Source: Viridothelium virens (taxonomy: Eukaryota > Ascomycota > Dothideomycetes > Trypetheliales > Trypetheliaceae). From it: 64,000 bases of DNA. Shown here piece after piece: positions 55,187 through 64,000 of this stretch (positions are counted from its first letter, which is position 1; every line of letters starts with the position of its first letter). The notes beneath the pieces were generated by a model. That model was not told the DNA's origin, ran no database searches, and saw nothing but the letters and a program-made list of their open reading frames with translations. The stretch covers positions 62,001 to 126,000 of the forward strand of contig ML991787.1 of the NCBI GenBank assembly GCA_010094025.1, given 5' to 3'. Made by a program: the position numbers and the translations under genes.

Positions 55187-56913
55187 CTACACGCCTGTCC
55201 CGGGGAAAGCACCGGCCTTGCTAAGCACCACCATGCCGTGGGCTCGCGAGATATAGCCCTTCATCAAGTTCTGTAAGCTAGTCAGCAACCCGACATAACA
55301 TTCAAGCGCAGCCGAGAGCCAATCGATGCACCAACAGGCGACAGGCGATAGGCGCCGCCTAGACTGGGCCCTCCTCGGTGCAGCCCACACCCCCTCCCCA
55401 ACGCAACCAATGCATGCAGCTGCAATGCACCCAGAGAAATGACTCACTCACCTTATAAATCAGATTCGCCAACATACACTCCACCTCATCCTGCTCCAGG
55501 CCCCCCTCCCCCGCGCCCCCCTCCCTCGCATCCGCCCTCGTCCCCACCCTCACCGCGGCCGCAAACTCCGCCAACGGGATCCTCGTCCGTCTCAACCTCT
55601 CCGCCTCGCCCCCCTGGCCGTCCTTCACCGGCTCAAACCCGCCCGCCAAAAACACCTTCCTGAACAGATTCCGGACCGCCACGTCCCTGCCGCGCTCGAG
55701 CGTCAGATAGATCCTGCGCTTCACGAAGTCGGCCTCGCCGGCGACCAGGGCGGCGTCGAAGCCCGCGAGGTCGCCGCGTCGGACGCACGCGCTGAGCGGG
55801 CCGAAGAGCTGCTGCAGACCCGGGTAGGGGGCGAGTAGGGAAGGGGTCGGGAGGACGTGCGTGGTGAGTAGGCGGCAGGGGATGAGGTAGGTGAGGATGA
55901 GGGCGCGGTTTTTGTGCGCGAAGGGGACGGCGGGGCAGAGGCGGTGAGCGGCGGCTAGGTGGCTTTCGGCTCGCGTGTAGTCCTCGTCGAGGAAGGAGAC
56001 GACGCCGACGTAGTAGTTGAAGGTGACCTGGTGGGATTTGGGGAAGAGGGCGAAGTTGGGGAGGTCGGAGGCGGTGGCGTTGAGGGAGCGGAGAATGTTT
56101 TTAGAGAGAGAGATGGAGTTGAGCTGGGGTATGGTATAAGTTGGTGCTTTCAATATAGGGCGCTGAGAGGTTTCAAACCTTGAAGTAGGTTTTAAACATC
56201 ATGTTGGTGATGTAGTAGACTCCCCACTTACGGGACTCGTCAAGAGATGCTCTATTCAAACATCAAGTTAGAGCGATTCATTGTTTAGGGTTGACCAGAT
56301 GTTCATTGGTGGTTACGTACCTATCACTAATACACAGGCCGAATATTCTATTGATTACCCTTGCAGCATCTTCGAGCTTGTCATTCTTATCGAGAGCACC
56401 GACAACATCATCTTGTAGTCCTGAGTTGAATGTAATGGCTCCTTTGGTCCTAGTATTTGCCTCATCTGCTTTGATGGCAAATTCCCTCAAGCATCGGACA
56501 GCAACGTACAAGCACGGTGTTGTCCAGCCCTCAAAGTGCCCGGCATTGAAACCCTTGATCAGTGTAGTGACCAACTCTTTCCACGCTTCATAGACACGAT
56601 TCCAATCTGCTTCCAATAGCTTGCCTTGGTTGGTCTTCTCTTCCGCATCGAGCAGGACAACAACGACCTTGTAATAGGCAATATAAACGTCAAGCCAGGC
56701 AGCGGACCGAGCCTTTGTCAAAGAGATTTCTCGATTGTTTTGCATCAAACCATAGCGCACGTCAGCCTCGATACTATAAGAATTCGTGCTACGGAGAATC
56801 GCATAAAGTCGTCCAGGATCGTGAGCAGGAGGGGCGGGCGTGATGGTCGAGGCAAGTAGAGAGGCATTTGAAGTCCGTATTGCTGTGCGAAATTCGTAGA
56901 GTACGGTATCCAT
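55187..56913 (-). CDS. CSN12: COP9 signalosome subunit 12 / Thp1-like PCI protein (4 exons)
   Basis: Exons 56913-56321, 56251-56179, 56123-55452 and 55270-55187 join to 473 residues. The N-terminal helical repeats include [20 protein letters not shown] and [19 protein letters not shown]. Then follow [17 protein letters not shown] (exon 2), [14 protein letters not shown] with [15 protein letters not shown], and a C-terminal PCI winged-helix part ([11 protein letters not shown] plus [18 protein letters not shown], joined by the last intron). This is the Csn12/PCID2 pattern; yeast Csn12 works with Thp3 in mRNA processing, and the TREX-2 protein Thp1 is related. The last intron is 181 nt, longer than neighbours. 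Exon 3 is extremely GC-rich compared with exon 1. Confidence 0.88.
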
Positions 56914-57198
56914 GGTCTCACGCAGGCTGCTGCTACACCGAGAATGAGCAGTGAACTTTCATGGGGTTGAAGCCATTCTGCCAGTCAGGTAGTAGAGAAA
57001 TGCGGGCTTGCAGTGACGAAATGTCAACACCGGAGATTCAGTTTTGCCGAACTACCGCTCGCTAATTTTCACACCACACCTCAACGGCGTAGGCAAGTAA
57101 TTGCATGAGACTTTTCGAAGACTATTGATCGATCTATCCACATTCAAAGTAAGTTGCTAACCATCGCTCATTCCTTCAGACGCTGACAAGCTTCACAG
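56914..57198. promoter_or_regulatory. Divergent promoter, CSN12 and RPL20
   Basis: 285 bp separate the two starts. RPL20 is expected to be highly expressed, so strong promoter elements should be here; none was identified with confidence. Confidence 0.45.
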
Positions 57199-58253
57199 AT
57201 GGGTATGTGAATTTTTCTTTTTGCAAGTCTACAGGCACGGGTAAAGGACAAGACCTCGGTTCTGACCACGAACTGCGATAATCCCGTCGGGCGACATGGA
57301 TTGTGCGATAACAGAATGGACTTGAGGTGAAGGCATAGTGTGATAGTAAGAGAAATGGACTGGTGGTACCGCAATTGTTGTGCTGTTGTTGGTGCTATTA
57401 AAGGCTACTTGGGAATTGCGCTGGAATAAGAGCTGCACAAGGATCTCGACCTGATGACTTCTGCCTGCGGATCTGTAGGAGCTCGGCGCCGGAAAATTGA
57501 AACACTTTGATATACTTGGATCGCCGAAGCTCTCGATCGAAGGCCTGGGTAAAGTGCTGATACAGAACAATCACAGGTCGCCTTCGAGAGTACCAGGTCA
57601 TTGGGCGCCATTTGCCCACTGACGCCAACCCAACCCCAAAGCTCTATCGCATGCGTATTTTCGCCCCCAACGATGTCGTCGCCAAGTCCAGATTCTGGTA
57701 CTTTCTTGCCAAACTACGAAAAATCAAGAAAGCCAACGGTGAGATCGTGAGCTTGAACAAGGTGCGATATTCAATATCCTCATGTCTAGCTCGAAAGCTT
57801 TGCAATGATTGGAGAGCGAATTGGCTGATAAACATACCATTTCAGATCGCCGAGAAGCGCCCCCAAAAGGTCAAGAACTTTGGCATCTGGATCCGATACG
57901 ATTCGCGGTCTGGCACACACAATATGTACAAAGAGTACCGCGAAATGTCGAGATGTGACGCCGTTGAAGCTCTCTATCAAGATATGGCAGCTCGCCACCG
58001 CGCCCGCTTCCGAACCATTCATGTACGTTTTGAATTGCCTGGATTTTTAATGCATTACCAAAGAGAGTACTCCGGCTAACACATGACCTTGTAGATCCTG
58101 AAAGTCGTCGAGATTGAGAAGACTGACGACATCAAACGTCCTTACATCAAACAACTACTCACCAAGAACCTGAAGTTCCCACTGCCTCACCGCGTTCCCA
58201 AGAAGTCAACCAAGAAGATCTTTGCCGCGTCAAGGCCAGCTACTTTCTTTTAG
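57199..58253 (+). CDS. RPL20: 60S ribosomal protein eL20 (4 exons; first coding exon 4 nt)
   Basis: Component of the large cytosolic ribosomal subunit. Exons 57199-57202, 57577-57761, 57846-58022 and 58095-58253 encode 174 residues (yeast 172). The start codon plus one base forms exon 1, followed by a 374-nt intron, by far the longest in the window; short first exons with long first introns are common in ribosomal-protein genes. The product reads [20 protein letters not shown], then [40 protein letters not shown] and [20 protein letters not shown], which is unmistakably eL20. No intron-borne snoRNA was recognised. Confidence 0.96.
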
Positions 58254-58567
58254 ATTCGTAATTGGAGTGTGGGGATCGATGGGTGTACGCGTGAGGAATA
58301 GGGGCAGGGTCTCTTAAGGGTGGATCCTGTAGCTAGGCTCTGTGGCTATAGCTACGAAATGATTCTTAGCATTCTCAATCAAATGAATAAATTCAATATG
58401 CATTGTCTATCATAAAGAAGTTGTCATAACTGCGTTAGCGATTGAGCCTTCTCGTAAATTTTTATAGTCGTACATCCGGAAAGTTATGTCACCCAGAGCA
58501 AACCCGTACCGTCCAGCCAAATGAATCGTCATTTATTATCATGTTTCCGAATCGACCACCCAGGACT
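58254..58567. other. Convergent 3' region
   Basis: About 310 bp between the RPL20 and bZIP stops. Nothing beyond presumed 3' UTRs. Confidence 0.5.
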
Positions 58568-60685
58568 CTAAAACGCCGTAATCATTGCCGTCTCCAACGC
58601 GCGATCAACATCCTTTTTCCGGAACCCAGGCGCCCGCCCTAAACACACCCCTCCCTTCAACAACTCCTCAATCAGCCTCGTCACATCAATCGTCACGTTC
58701 CGCATACCCTTTAGCGCCGTCCCTGTTCTCGGCTCCACGCTGCTGTTGTTCGCGCTCGTATCCATCTCCTCATTCTCTGATGACGGAGGGGCGCTGAAGC
58801 CATTCAGGCTGGACTGGAAACCCCAAGTGTTTTGCTCGTCCAAGGGGATGTTGTCAAAGTCGACGGGGAAGCTCGAGATGATGTTGTCACTGGTAGCGGC
58901 GGTGGTGGATGAGGACGAGAAAGGGATCGGGGAGGCGGAGGCGAGGTAGGAGTCGACGAAGGCGGAAATTGAGTGGTCGAGGAGGGAAGTGGGCGACAAG
59001 AGGGAGCTCGGAGCTGTGGAGGGTGAAGCAGTGGTGGTGGTAGTGGAAGTACCGGGAACACGCTTGGAGAGGGTTCCGAGGGCGTCGTTGGTAAGATTTG
59101 TGGGATCGAAGTCAAATAGAAAGGCGTCTTGTGGATCAGTGGGGAAGGTCGTCATGTGGTTCTTGTGCCAGTCGTTGAAAAAGGAGTCGGAGAGGTATGA
59201 GGACACTGCGCCGAAACCTTCCTGGTGGGTGCTACTACCTTGTAGTGGTGGCGTCGTGGGATTGCTTGACGACGACATTGCCTCGGATCCGTGCGGACTG
59301 CGACTTAGTTCCGGAAGTTCGGATTCCGGGATTTGAAAATCGGCAAACGAAGATTGAGGGTCAATATAGATGCCTTTAGAAGCAAGGTATCCTTCTATGT
59401 CGGTCGGATCAAACCATTCACCCTCGTATCCTGAGATGTCGATGAGCAAATCACAGTACACGCTTCCGTCATCCACACTCCTTAGTTGAATGAGATTGCT
59501 ATCTGGCCCAACCTGACGAACGTTATAGGTATTGGGAGCAACGTAAGCAGTACCGTCGTCATTGAGCCGAGGGTAATGCGTCCCAGCACCCCCAAGGCGA
59601 ATGAAGGGTGTCTGCCAAAACTCTAAGGACTCGCTGGTAGATTTGGTGAGGATTGATTTAAAGCGTGCGGCGATTTGTTCCCGGGAACCATAGAGAAGAG
59701 ATAGCTTGAAGACGCGCTTGAATACCTTGGGCCGTAAATGGGCCTGGGCTATGAGATGATAACCACATTCGACTGCAGCGCGTTGTAACCGGCGGGAGAA
59801 GGTTGTCTCCTGGAAACTGTAGATGAAAGGTTTGTTGTTGACATTTCTGGCCTTGTCAAGGCCATTGATCGCAGCAGCTGGCATGATCTGGTCTGGCAAT
59901 CGTGAGGGATATGCTTGGACTGGCAAAACAAGGTTGCCCGTATGAGAATATTGCAGTTGACTTTCCTCTCGGTAAGACACGCGAGTTGAATCCTCAGGGG
60001 ACTCAAGAGCTTCCTGGGAATTCTTCGAGGGTCTGCGATTGTCGGTTATGTCTTCACTTTTTGACGAGTCATTCACGCTCGAAGTGGGAGATGAAGGCTC
60101 AGGGAAGGTCGTAGTCTCATTCACGGGAATAGAAGAGAGATCGTAGACGCTTCTGTAGCCTAATCCAATATCCTCTGAGTACTCTGGTGACGAGAGTCCG
60201 GATTCGTTCTGTTCCCTTGAAGACCGATGCTTAGGTGCTGGTTCTGTAGCAAGGTTGTGGACGATCTCCTCGTTATCGACAAGATTGGTCTCCTGCTCCT
60301 CTTCTAGGCTGCCTTGAGCTTTGGCGTAGAAGACAAACTGCTGGGTGACGTTCTTCAATTCTCTGACTATTTCTGGTGCTAGACCGATGTTGGTGGCCAT
60401 ATCGCTGAAACGAAGGAAAGTCTTGTTCATTTCTCCAATAGTGTCCTGCAATTCAGAGACATGCTTTTTAAGAGCAGTAATGGTTGTTTCTTTTCTCTGA
60501 CGATATGCACGTTGAGCAAGACGGATCTGCGTCCGGCGACGCTCGGCAGCAGTTTCATCTTGAGGATCCAAACGAGGTCTTCCTCGTGATCTCTTATCTT
60601 CGTTGGTCACTTTTGAGGTTCTTTGTCTCTTCCTACCCTGTGTGATCTCCTCAACATCGGACGAGGTAGACGCAATTGAATTCAT
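58568..60685 (-). CDS. bZIP transcription factor
   Basis: Single exon, 705 residues from ATG 60685 (the frame runs open 25 codons further upstream but only to a GTG). The basic region RRRTQIRLAQRAYRQRKE lies near residue 55-75, preceded by RGRPRLDP, and is followed by a leucine-zipper-like helix (ITALKKHVSELQDTI then NKTFLRF). The Q-R-A-Y-R-Q-R-K type of DNA contact residues marks a fungal Yap1-related group. The middle of the protein holds an ordered block with FSRRLQRAAVECGYHLI, KVFKRVFKLSLLYGSREQI and an aromatic segment EGEWFDPTDIEGYL, typical of bZIP proteins of filamentous fungi whose targets are unknown. Ser/Thr-rich stretches fill the C-terminal third. Probably nuclear; regulated genes cannot be named. 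Confidence 0.88.
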   Translation of the reverse strand: MNSIASTSSDVEEITQGRKRQRTSKVTNEDKRSRGRPRLDPQDETAAERRRTQIRLAQRAYRQRKETTITALKKHVSELQDTIGEMNKTFLRFSDMATNIGLAPEIVRELKNVTQQFVFYAKAQGSLEEEQETNLVDNEEIVHNLATEPAPKHRSSREQNESGLSSPEYSEDIGLGYRSVYDLSSIPVNETTTFPEPSSPTSSVNDSSKSEDITDNRRPSKNSQEALESPEDSTRVSYREESQLQYSHTGNLVLPVQAYPSRLPDQIMPAAAINGLDKARNVNNKPFIYSFQETTFSRRLQRAAVECGYHLIAQAHLRPKVFKRVFKLSLLYGSREQIAARFKSILTKSTSESLEFWQTPFIRLGGAGTHYPRLNDDGTAYVAPNTYNVRQVGPDSNLIQLRSVDDGSVYCDLLIDISGYEGEWFDPTDIEGYLASKGIYIDPQSSFADFQIPESELPELSRSPHGSEAMSSSSNPTTPPLQGSSTHQEGFGAVSSYLSDSFFNDWHKNHMTTFPTDPQDAFLFDFDPTNLTNDALGTLSKRVPGTSTTTTTASPSTAPSSLLSPTSLLDHSISAFVDSYLASASPIPFSSSSTTAATSDNIISSFPVDFDNIPLDEQNTWGFQSSLNGFSAPPSSENEEMDTSANNSSVEPRTGTALKGMRNVTIDVTRLIEELLKGGVCLGRAPGFRKKDVDRALETAMITAF

Positions 60686-61433
60686 GGCCTCGAGTTTGGT
60701 TGCTTCAATAGGGGTGGGGAAAAAGGAAACGGGGGGTAAACGAGCTCTTGTAGAAAGCACCTACGGGCGTATACAACTTTTACGATATGGAACATCAGCC
60801 ATGCAGTAGCCTGAGTCAGACGATGGGCGGAGAACGCAGTACTACACTTCCTTCCACTAAGACGATTGTGGATAGAAAAGTGCCATACTCGCACGTAAGG
60901 TTCCAGAATTATCCGCTGCTTTAAGCCAGCTGACAAACGGCCGATGGTGATAATAGCTCTCACGTGGCTTTGGCGAGGACCTCTCGGTTTTAATTATTAA
61001 TCATAGTGCCATCGCTTCCGGACTATCCAATGATAGAACATCTCGCATCGTCGCTGTTTTAAGCAGCCACGGTAACCCAGGTTCCAGGCTTTGGATACCG
61101 GTGTTGGTGGAGTAATGGCTATGGGCCCCCCGACTTTGGGCCGTTCTTACTCCGGGTATACTCCGCTATTCGTACCAGCTACAGTAAGGCAGCCACTTAT
61201 GCTGTAATGGCTCACCGGCTGTATTGCATTGCCTAGGGCCTCAGGACGCAGTGAATCTACTGGACTTTGCAATCCACAGCTCAAGTATCATATGGGTTGG
61301 CACATGTTCAACATTGAATCCCTGTCGATCTAGATTCTGTTGAGCTCCGCTCGTGTCAATAATACATAATTAGCATAGCCCTATCAAGTGGCATATCCTA
61401 TATAGACGAAACCTGCTTTCTATCCAATAAATC
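60686..61433. other. Intergenic between the bZIP and carboxypeptidase genes
   Basis: About 750 bp: promoter of the bZIP gene and 3' UTR of the carboxypeptidase. No gene or clear repeat. Confidence 0.5.
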
Positions 61434-63251
61434 TCATTTCCTTCCCATGAGAAGCCGTGAAGATGGCTTCGATTTCTTCTGCGCTGGCTTATCTTTTTTC
61501 GTCATTTTCGTCGTGATACCCGATGAATTGAATGGGTTTGGCTCATTTGTGCTCGTATTATATGTCGCAGTTTCTGGGACTACGATAGTCTGGATTGTCG
61601 AGTTACCCTCCCTGTAGGTGCTGTCCTTAGGTCCCTTAGTGAGGTAGGAGTCCGTCACGTCGACCGTACCCGTTGCAATATCGACACGTTGCAGCATGCG
61701 TTCGAAGATAGTCAACGCTGCTAGGGGCTGGTAAAAAGGAACCTCGTGACCGGACTCGTAAATTCGAATAAAGCTGTAGTTACCCGACTGCTTGACTTGT
61801 CCATGCACGATACCATCAGAAGTGGAAAGATTCGTGAAGCCTGCACTGGTATATCCAGGTGCGTCGATTTCGTAAGAAACAACTTCGCCGCCGAGCCAGT
61901 TGCAGTTGTAGTCGGCATCACCAGCGTACTGCATAAAATATATACCTTGCTTGAGCAAAGATTGGATAGCTTCGACGACACCTTCTTCCCGCGCATCGTC
62001 GCCAGTGGCTTCAAATGCTGTACCAACGGTACCAACGCCTACATTTCCGCCTGATGAGGAGAAGTTGACATAGGCACCGATTGCCTGCTGTACATGCGGG
62101 AGGTTGAGATAATCCTGGAAAAAGTTGTACGGAAATGGGTCTGGCATGAGTTCTCGCATGTCATATTCATCTCTGTTCAAAACGACATCGAACACATTTT
62201 CCACTTCATTATAACAAAAATTGTCGGCAAAGTTGCAAATCTCATCAATTCCGCTGGAGGCACAGTAGTTGAGCTGGTCCAGACAATTGCCCGCTCCATA
62301 CATACTGTTGTACATCATCTCTTTGACGGATTCATTGAAGAACGACTCCCCAACGTAGGGATTTCCAGGATAAACGGTATAATTGTAGTAAGCAGCATAT
62401 TGTGCAATCGGATCGAACCAACCGTTGCCAACGCCGACAGACAAAAGCGAGATTTGATGTGCTCCCGAAATGTTCTTCGCGTTCTGCTGCTCAAAGTACT
62501 CTGCCAGTTGTAAGCCAAAATGCCCGTGAGTAAAGAGGGTTTTCTTACCATTGAATATGGGACCATAGTGACCACCATAACTTTCCGTTGTGAAGTGAAA
62601 TCCATGACTTGAGTACTGAGGGAAAGCTCCCATGAAACCTTGAAGTGTCTTCCACACATTTGGCGCTGCATTCACAGTGGAGTTCGCGGTTAGCGATAAA
62701 TTAGCATAGGAGTACGTCCCACAGGTGCCGGCTGTCTGAGCATAGTCGGTGCATGTCCCGTTGGGTAAATTAATGATCTGGCCCGAGAGCGGATCTGTAT
62801 ACCCGTTCACCGGTATTGAGTACGAGAAACCAACTTGCGTCGGCTCGTCAATATATAACATATTGCTGGCATTTGACCAGGAATACGGATTGTTGTAAAC
62901 ATCGCCATTGTAGTCAATACCACATGGTCCATTCTCTTGAAAGAGCCCAATCATCGAGGACGAACCAGGTCCACCATTGATCCAGACCGTGAGAGGCGCA
63001 GTAGTCGGATCTTGATTTCGAGCTTCGAAAAACCACCAGAAGATGTGTTGGTTCTCATCCACGTCCGAGTACCCAGAATAACTCTTAACATTTGGATCCG
63101 TCTCGCAGATACCAGTTGGGACTTCTTTGTATCGTACTTGAATCCCAGCGTAGCCTTGCTTGGTCGTTAAATCATTTGGAGCTGGTACGAACTGAGCAAT
63201 ACTGGCAGGTACTGCTACCGCAGCCCAAATCGTAAGAAGAGATTGAAGCAT
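61434..63251 (-). CDS. Secreted or vacuolar serine carboxypeptidase (family S10)
   Basis: Removes C-terminal residues from peptides. Single exon, 605 residues. A signal peptide (MLQSLLTIWAAVAVPASIAQ) precedes the S10 fold. The catalytic triad is visible: Ser224 in TTESYGGHY, Asp447 in YAGDADYNCNW and His502 in YESGHEVPFYQP. The oxyanion segment WINGGPGSSSM and EPTQVGFSYS also fit. There are many N-glycosylation sites (NGT, NLS, NST, NYT, NES, NFS). The C-terminus ends in a strongly basic tail (TKKDKPAQKKSKPSSR) after a Ser/Thr/Asn-rich stretch, which is unusual for S10 enzymes. It could be a wall-associated or secreted enzyme rather than vacuolar CPY. Confidence 0.93.
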   Translation of the reverse strand: MLQSLLTIWAAVAVPASIAQFVPAPNDLTTKQGYAGIQVRYKEVPTGICETDPNVKSYSGYSDVDENQHIFWWFFEARNQDPTTAPLTVWINGGPGSSSMIGLFQENGPCGIDYNGDVYNNPYSWSNASNMLYIDEPTQVGFSYSIPVNGYTDPLSGQIINLPNGTCTDYAQTAGTCGTYSYANLSLTANSTVNAAPNVWKTLQGFMGAFPQYSSHGFHFTTESYGGHYGPIFNGKKTLFTHGHFGLQLAEYFEQQNAKNISGAHQISLLSVGVGNGWFDPIAQYAAYYNYTVYPGNPYVGESFFNESVKEMMYNSMYGAGNCLDQLNYCASSGIDEICNFADNFCYNEVENVFDVVLNRDEYDMRELMPDPFPYNFFQDYLNLPHVQQAIGAYVNFSSSGGNVGVGTVGTAFEATGDDAREEGVVEAIQSLLKQGIYFMQYAGDADYNCNWLGGEVVSYEIDAPGYTSAGFTNLSTSDGIVHGQVKQSGNYSFIRIYESGHEVPFYQPLAALTIFERMLQRVDIATGTVDVTDSYLTKGPKDSTYREGNSTIQTIVVPETATYNTSTNEPNPFNSSGITTKMTKKDKPAQKKSKPSSRLLMGRK

Positions 63252-64000
63252 GGCTAGGGGAGCTGATTTGATTGAAGTAGGAGACGGAAAGCTTGGGAGT
63301 TCCAGCTTTGTGGGAACCCCATGATTTTAGTAGAGCAGCCATCAGAAACGGCCTTCCTCAAAAGTGAAAAGAATATTTTTTGACCCGTCGTCATTTTGCG
63401 GCAAGAATCCAGCCGTCCTGCCAGGGCACATGCAGATCGGCGGGGCCTTGAACAACAGGCCAATTGATATCAAGGCCAGGTAAAGTCCCGCATGGCCGGG
63501 CTGTAGGTAACGTCTGGACCGCGTGTGGATCCTTGCTCTGCGAGAACCCATCACACTGATAAGGCTTGCTTGGGGAGGAGTCGGAAAGAAGAAAGCGGCC
63601 CATGACGTATCTAGGCTCGTTGCGGCAGGTGCCGGGCTTTTTACGAGCCTGGAGGCTTATAAGTGCATTCGATGCGGTCATTATCATTGACTCACCGGCA
63701 AAGCTGTGCGTATTTTGGATTTGGCGCTGTGGGTATATTCCTCTCACTTTCTTTCCAAGATAATGTCGAGACGAACTGCCTTGAGCGATGGCGACAAGCC
63801 GCCTTGATTTTCCAATCAGACTTAATACGAGTCATGTCACGTGATATTGCTATGAATGCTGGTACGGAGTATATGGAGGCTCGTTACGACAAAAGGTTGA
63901 TCTCGCAGTTGCGATCAAATGCAAGGCTCCGTCACTCAAATTAGAGAGTGTAGTTCAAAGCAACGCGTGAACGCCATAGACTTGTTCTTTATCCGAAGTT
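63252..64000. other. Upstream region of the carboxypeptidase gene, to the window end
   Basis: About 750 bp. Overlapping minus-strand frames (63342-63747) lack recognisable content. It includes a TACGGAGTA motif at 63862. No gene supported. Confidence 0.45.

Noticed and set aside
57451-57559. Possible C/D-box snoRNA in the RPL20 first intron (CTGATGAC then CTGA)
   Set aside because: The C-box purine is missing, the box distance is about 100 nt and no terminal stem is evident.

Overview
The window looks like nuclear DNA of a filamentous ascomycete (Pezizomycotina). The evidence is dense genes on both strands; short introns, mostly 45 to 120 nt, with GT...AG borders and several CTAAC-like branch sites; and fungal-specific proteins: a DASH kinetochore subunit, a CFEM protein, a UIM-bearing sterol-glucosyltransferase homologue, and a fungal CorA-like membrane protein. 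Leotiomycetes would fit, but I cannot fix the class from sequence alone. I joined exons by hand from splice signals, reading phase and family motifs. Every multi-exon model listed adds up to a whole number of codons.

Layout. Bases 1-9,500 look accessory: a fungal protein-kinase-like gene and a CorA-like gene, both on the minus strand, then about 4.5 kb with no gene I can support. Bases 9,500-21,400 hold mitochondrial and redox housekeeping genes: mitochondrial lysyl-tRNA synthetase (MSK1), TIM10, a large sterol-glucosyltransferase-like gene with seven UIM-like motifs, NADH-cytochrome b5 reductase (MCR1) and D-arabinose dehydrogenase (ARA2). Bases 22,000-35,000 carry SIP5, an acidic disordered protein, glucosidase II beta subunit and a 1234-residue disordered protein. 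Bases 35,900-43,900 carry a small novel gene model, a CFEM protein, a GCIP-like protein, an SHB17-like phosphatase, a fungal protein of unknown function and DAHP synthase (entry to the shikimate pathway). Bases 44,000-47,100 hold three small conserved genes, GOT1, IES6 and DAD4; GOT1 and DAD4 are cut into very small exons. Bases 47,700-54,000 again look accessory: a secreted protein, an APH-like kinase, a small fungal protein bracketed by two inverted copies of a 185-bp palindromic element, and a BTB protein. Bases 55,100-63,300 return to conserved genes: CSN12, RPL20, a bZIP factor and a serine carboxypeptidase.

The genes do not form one pathway or an obvious biosynthetic cluster. I see conserved housekeeping blocks broken by two accessory-looking stretches. 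The most notable observations are the DAD4 gene whose first coding exon is only the start codon, the pair of inverted miniature elements around one gene, the UIM array on a glycosyltransferase, and a phase-neutral intron inside the CFEM cysteine motif. I found no rRNA, tRNA, CRISPR or retroelement.
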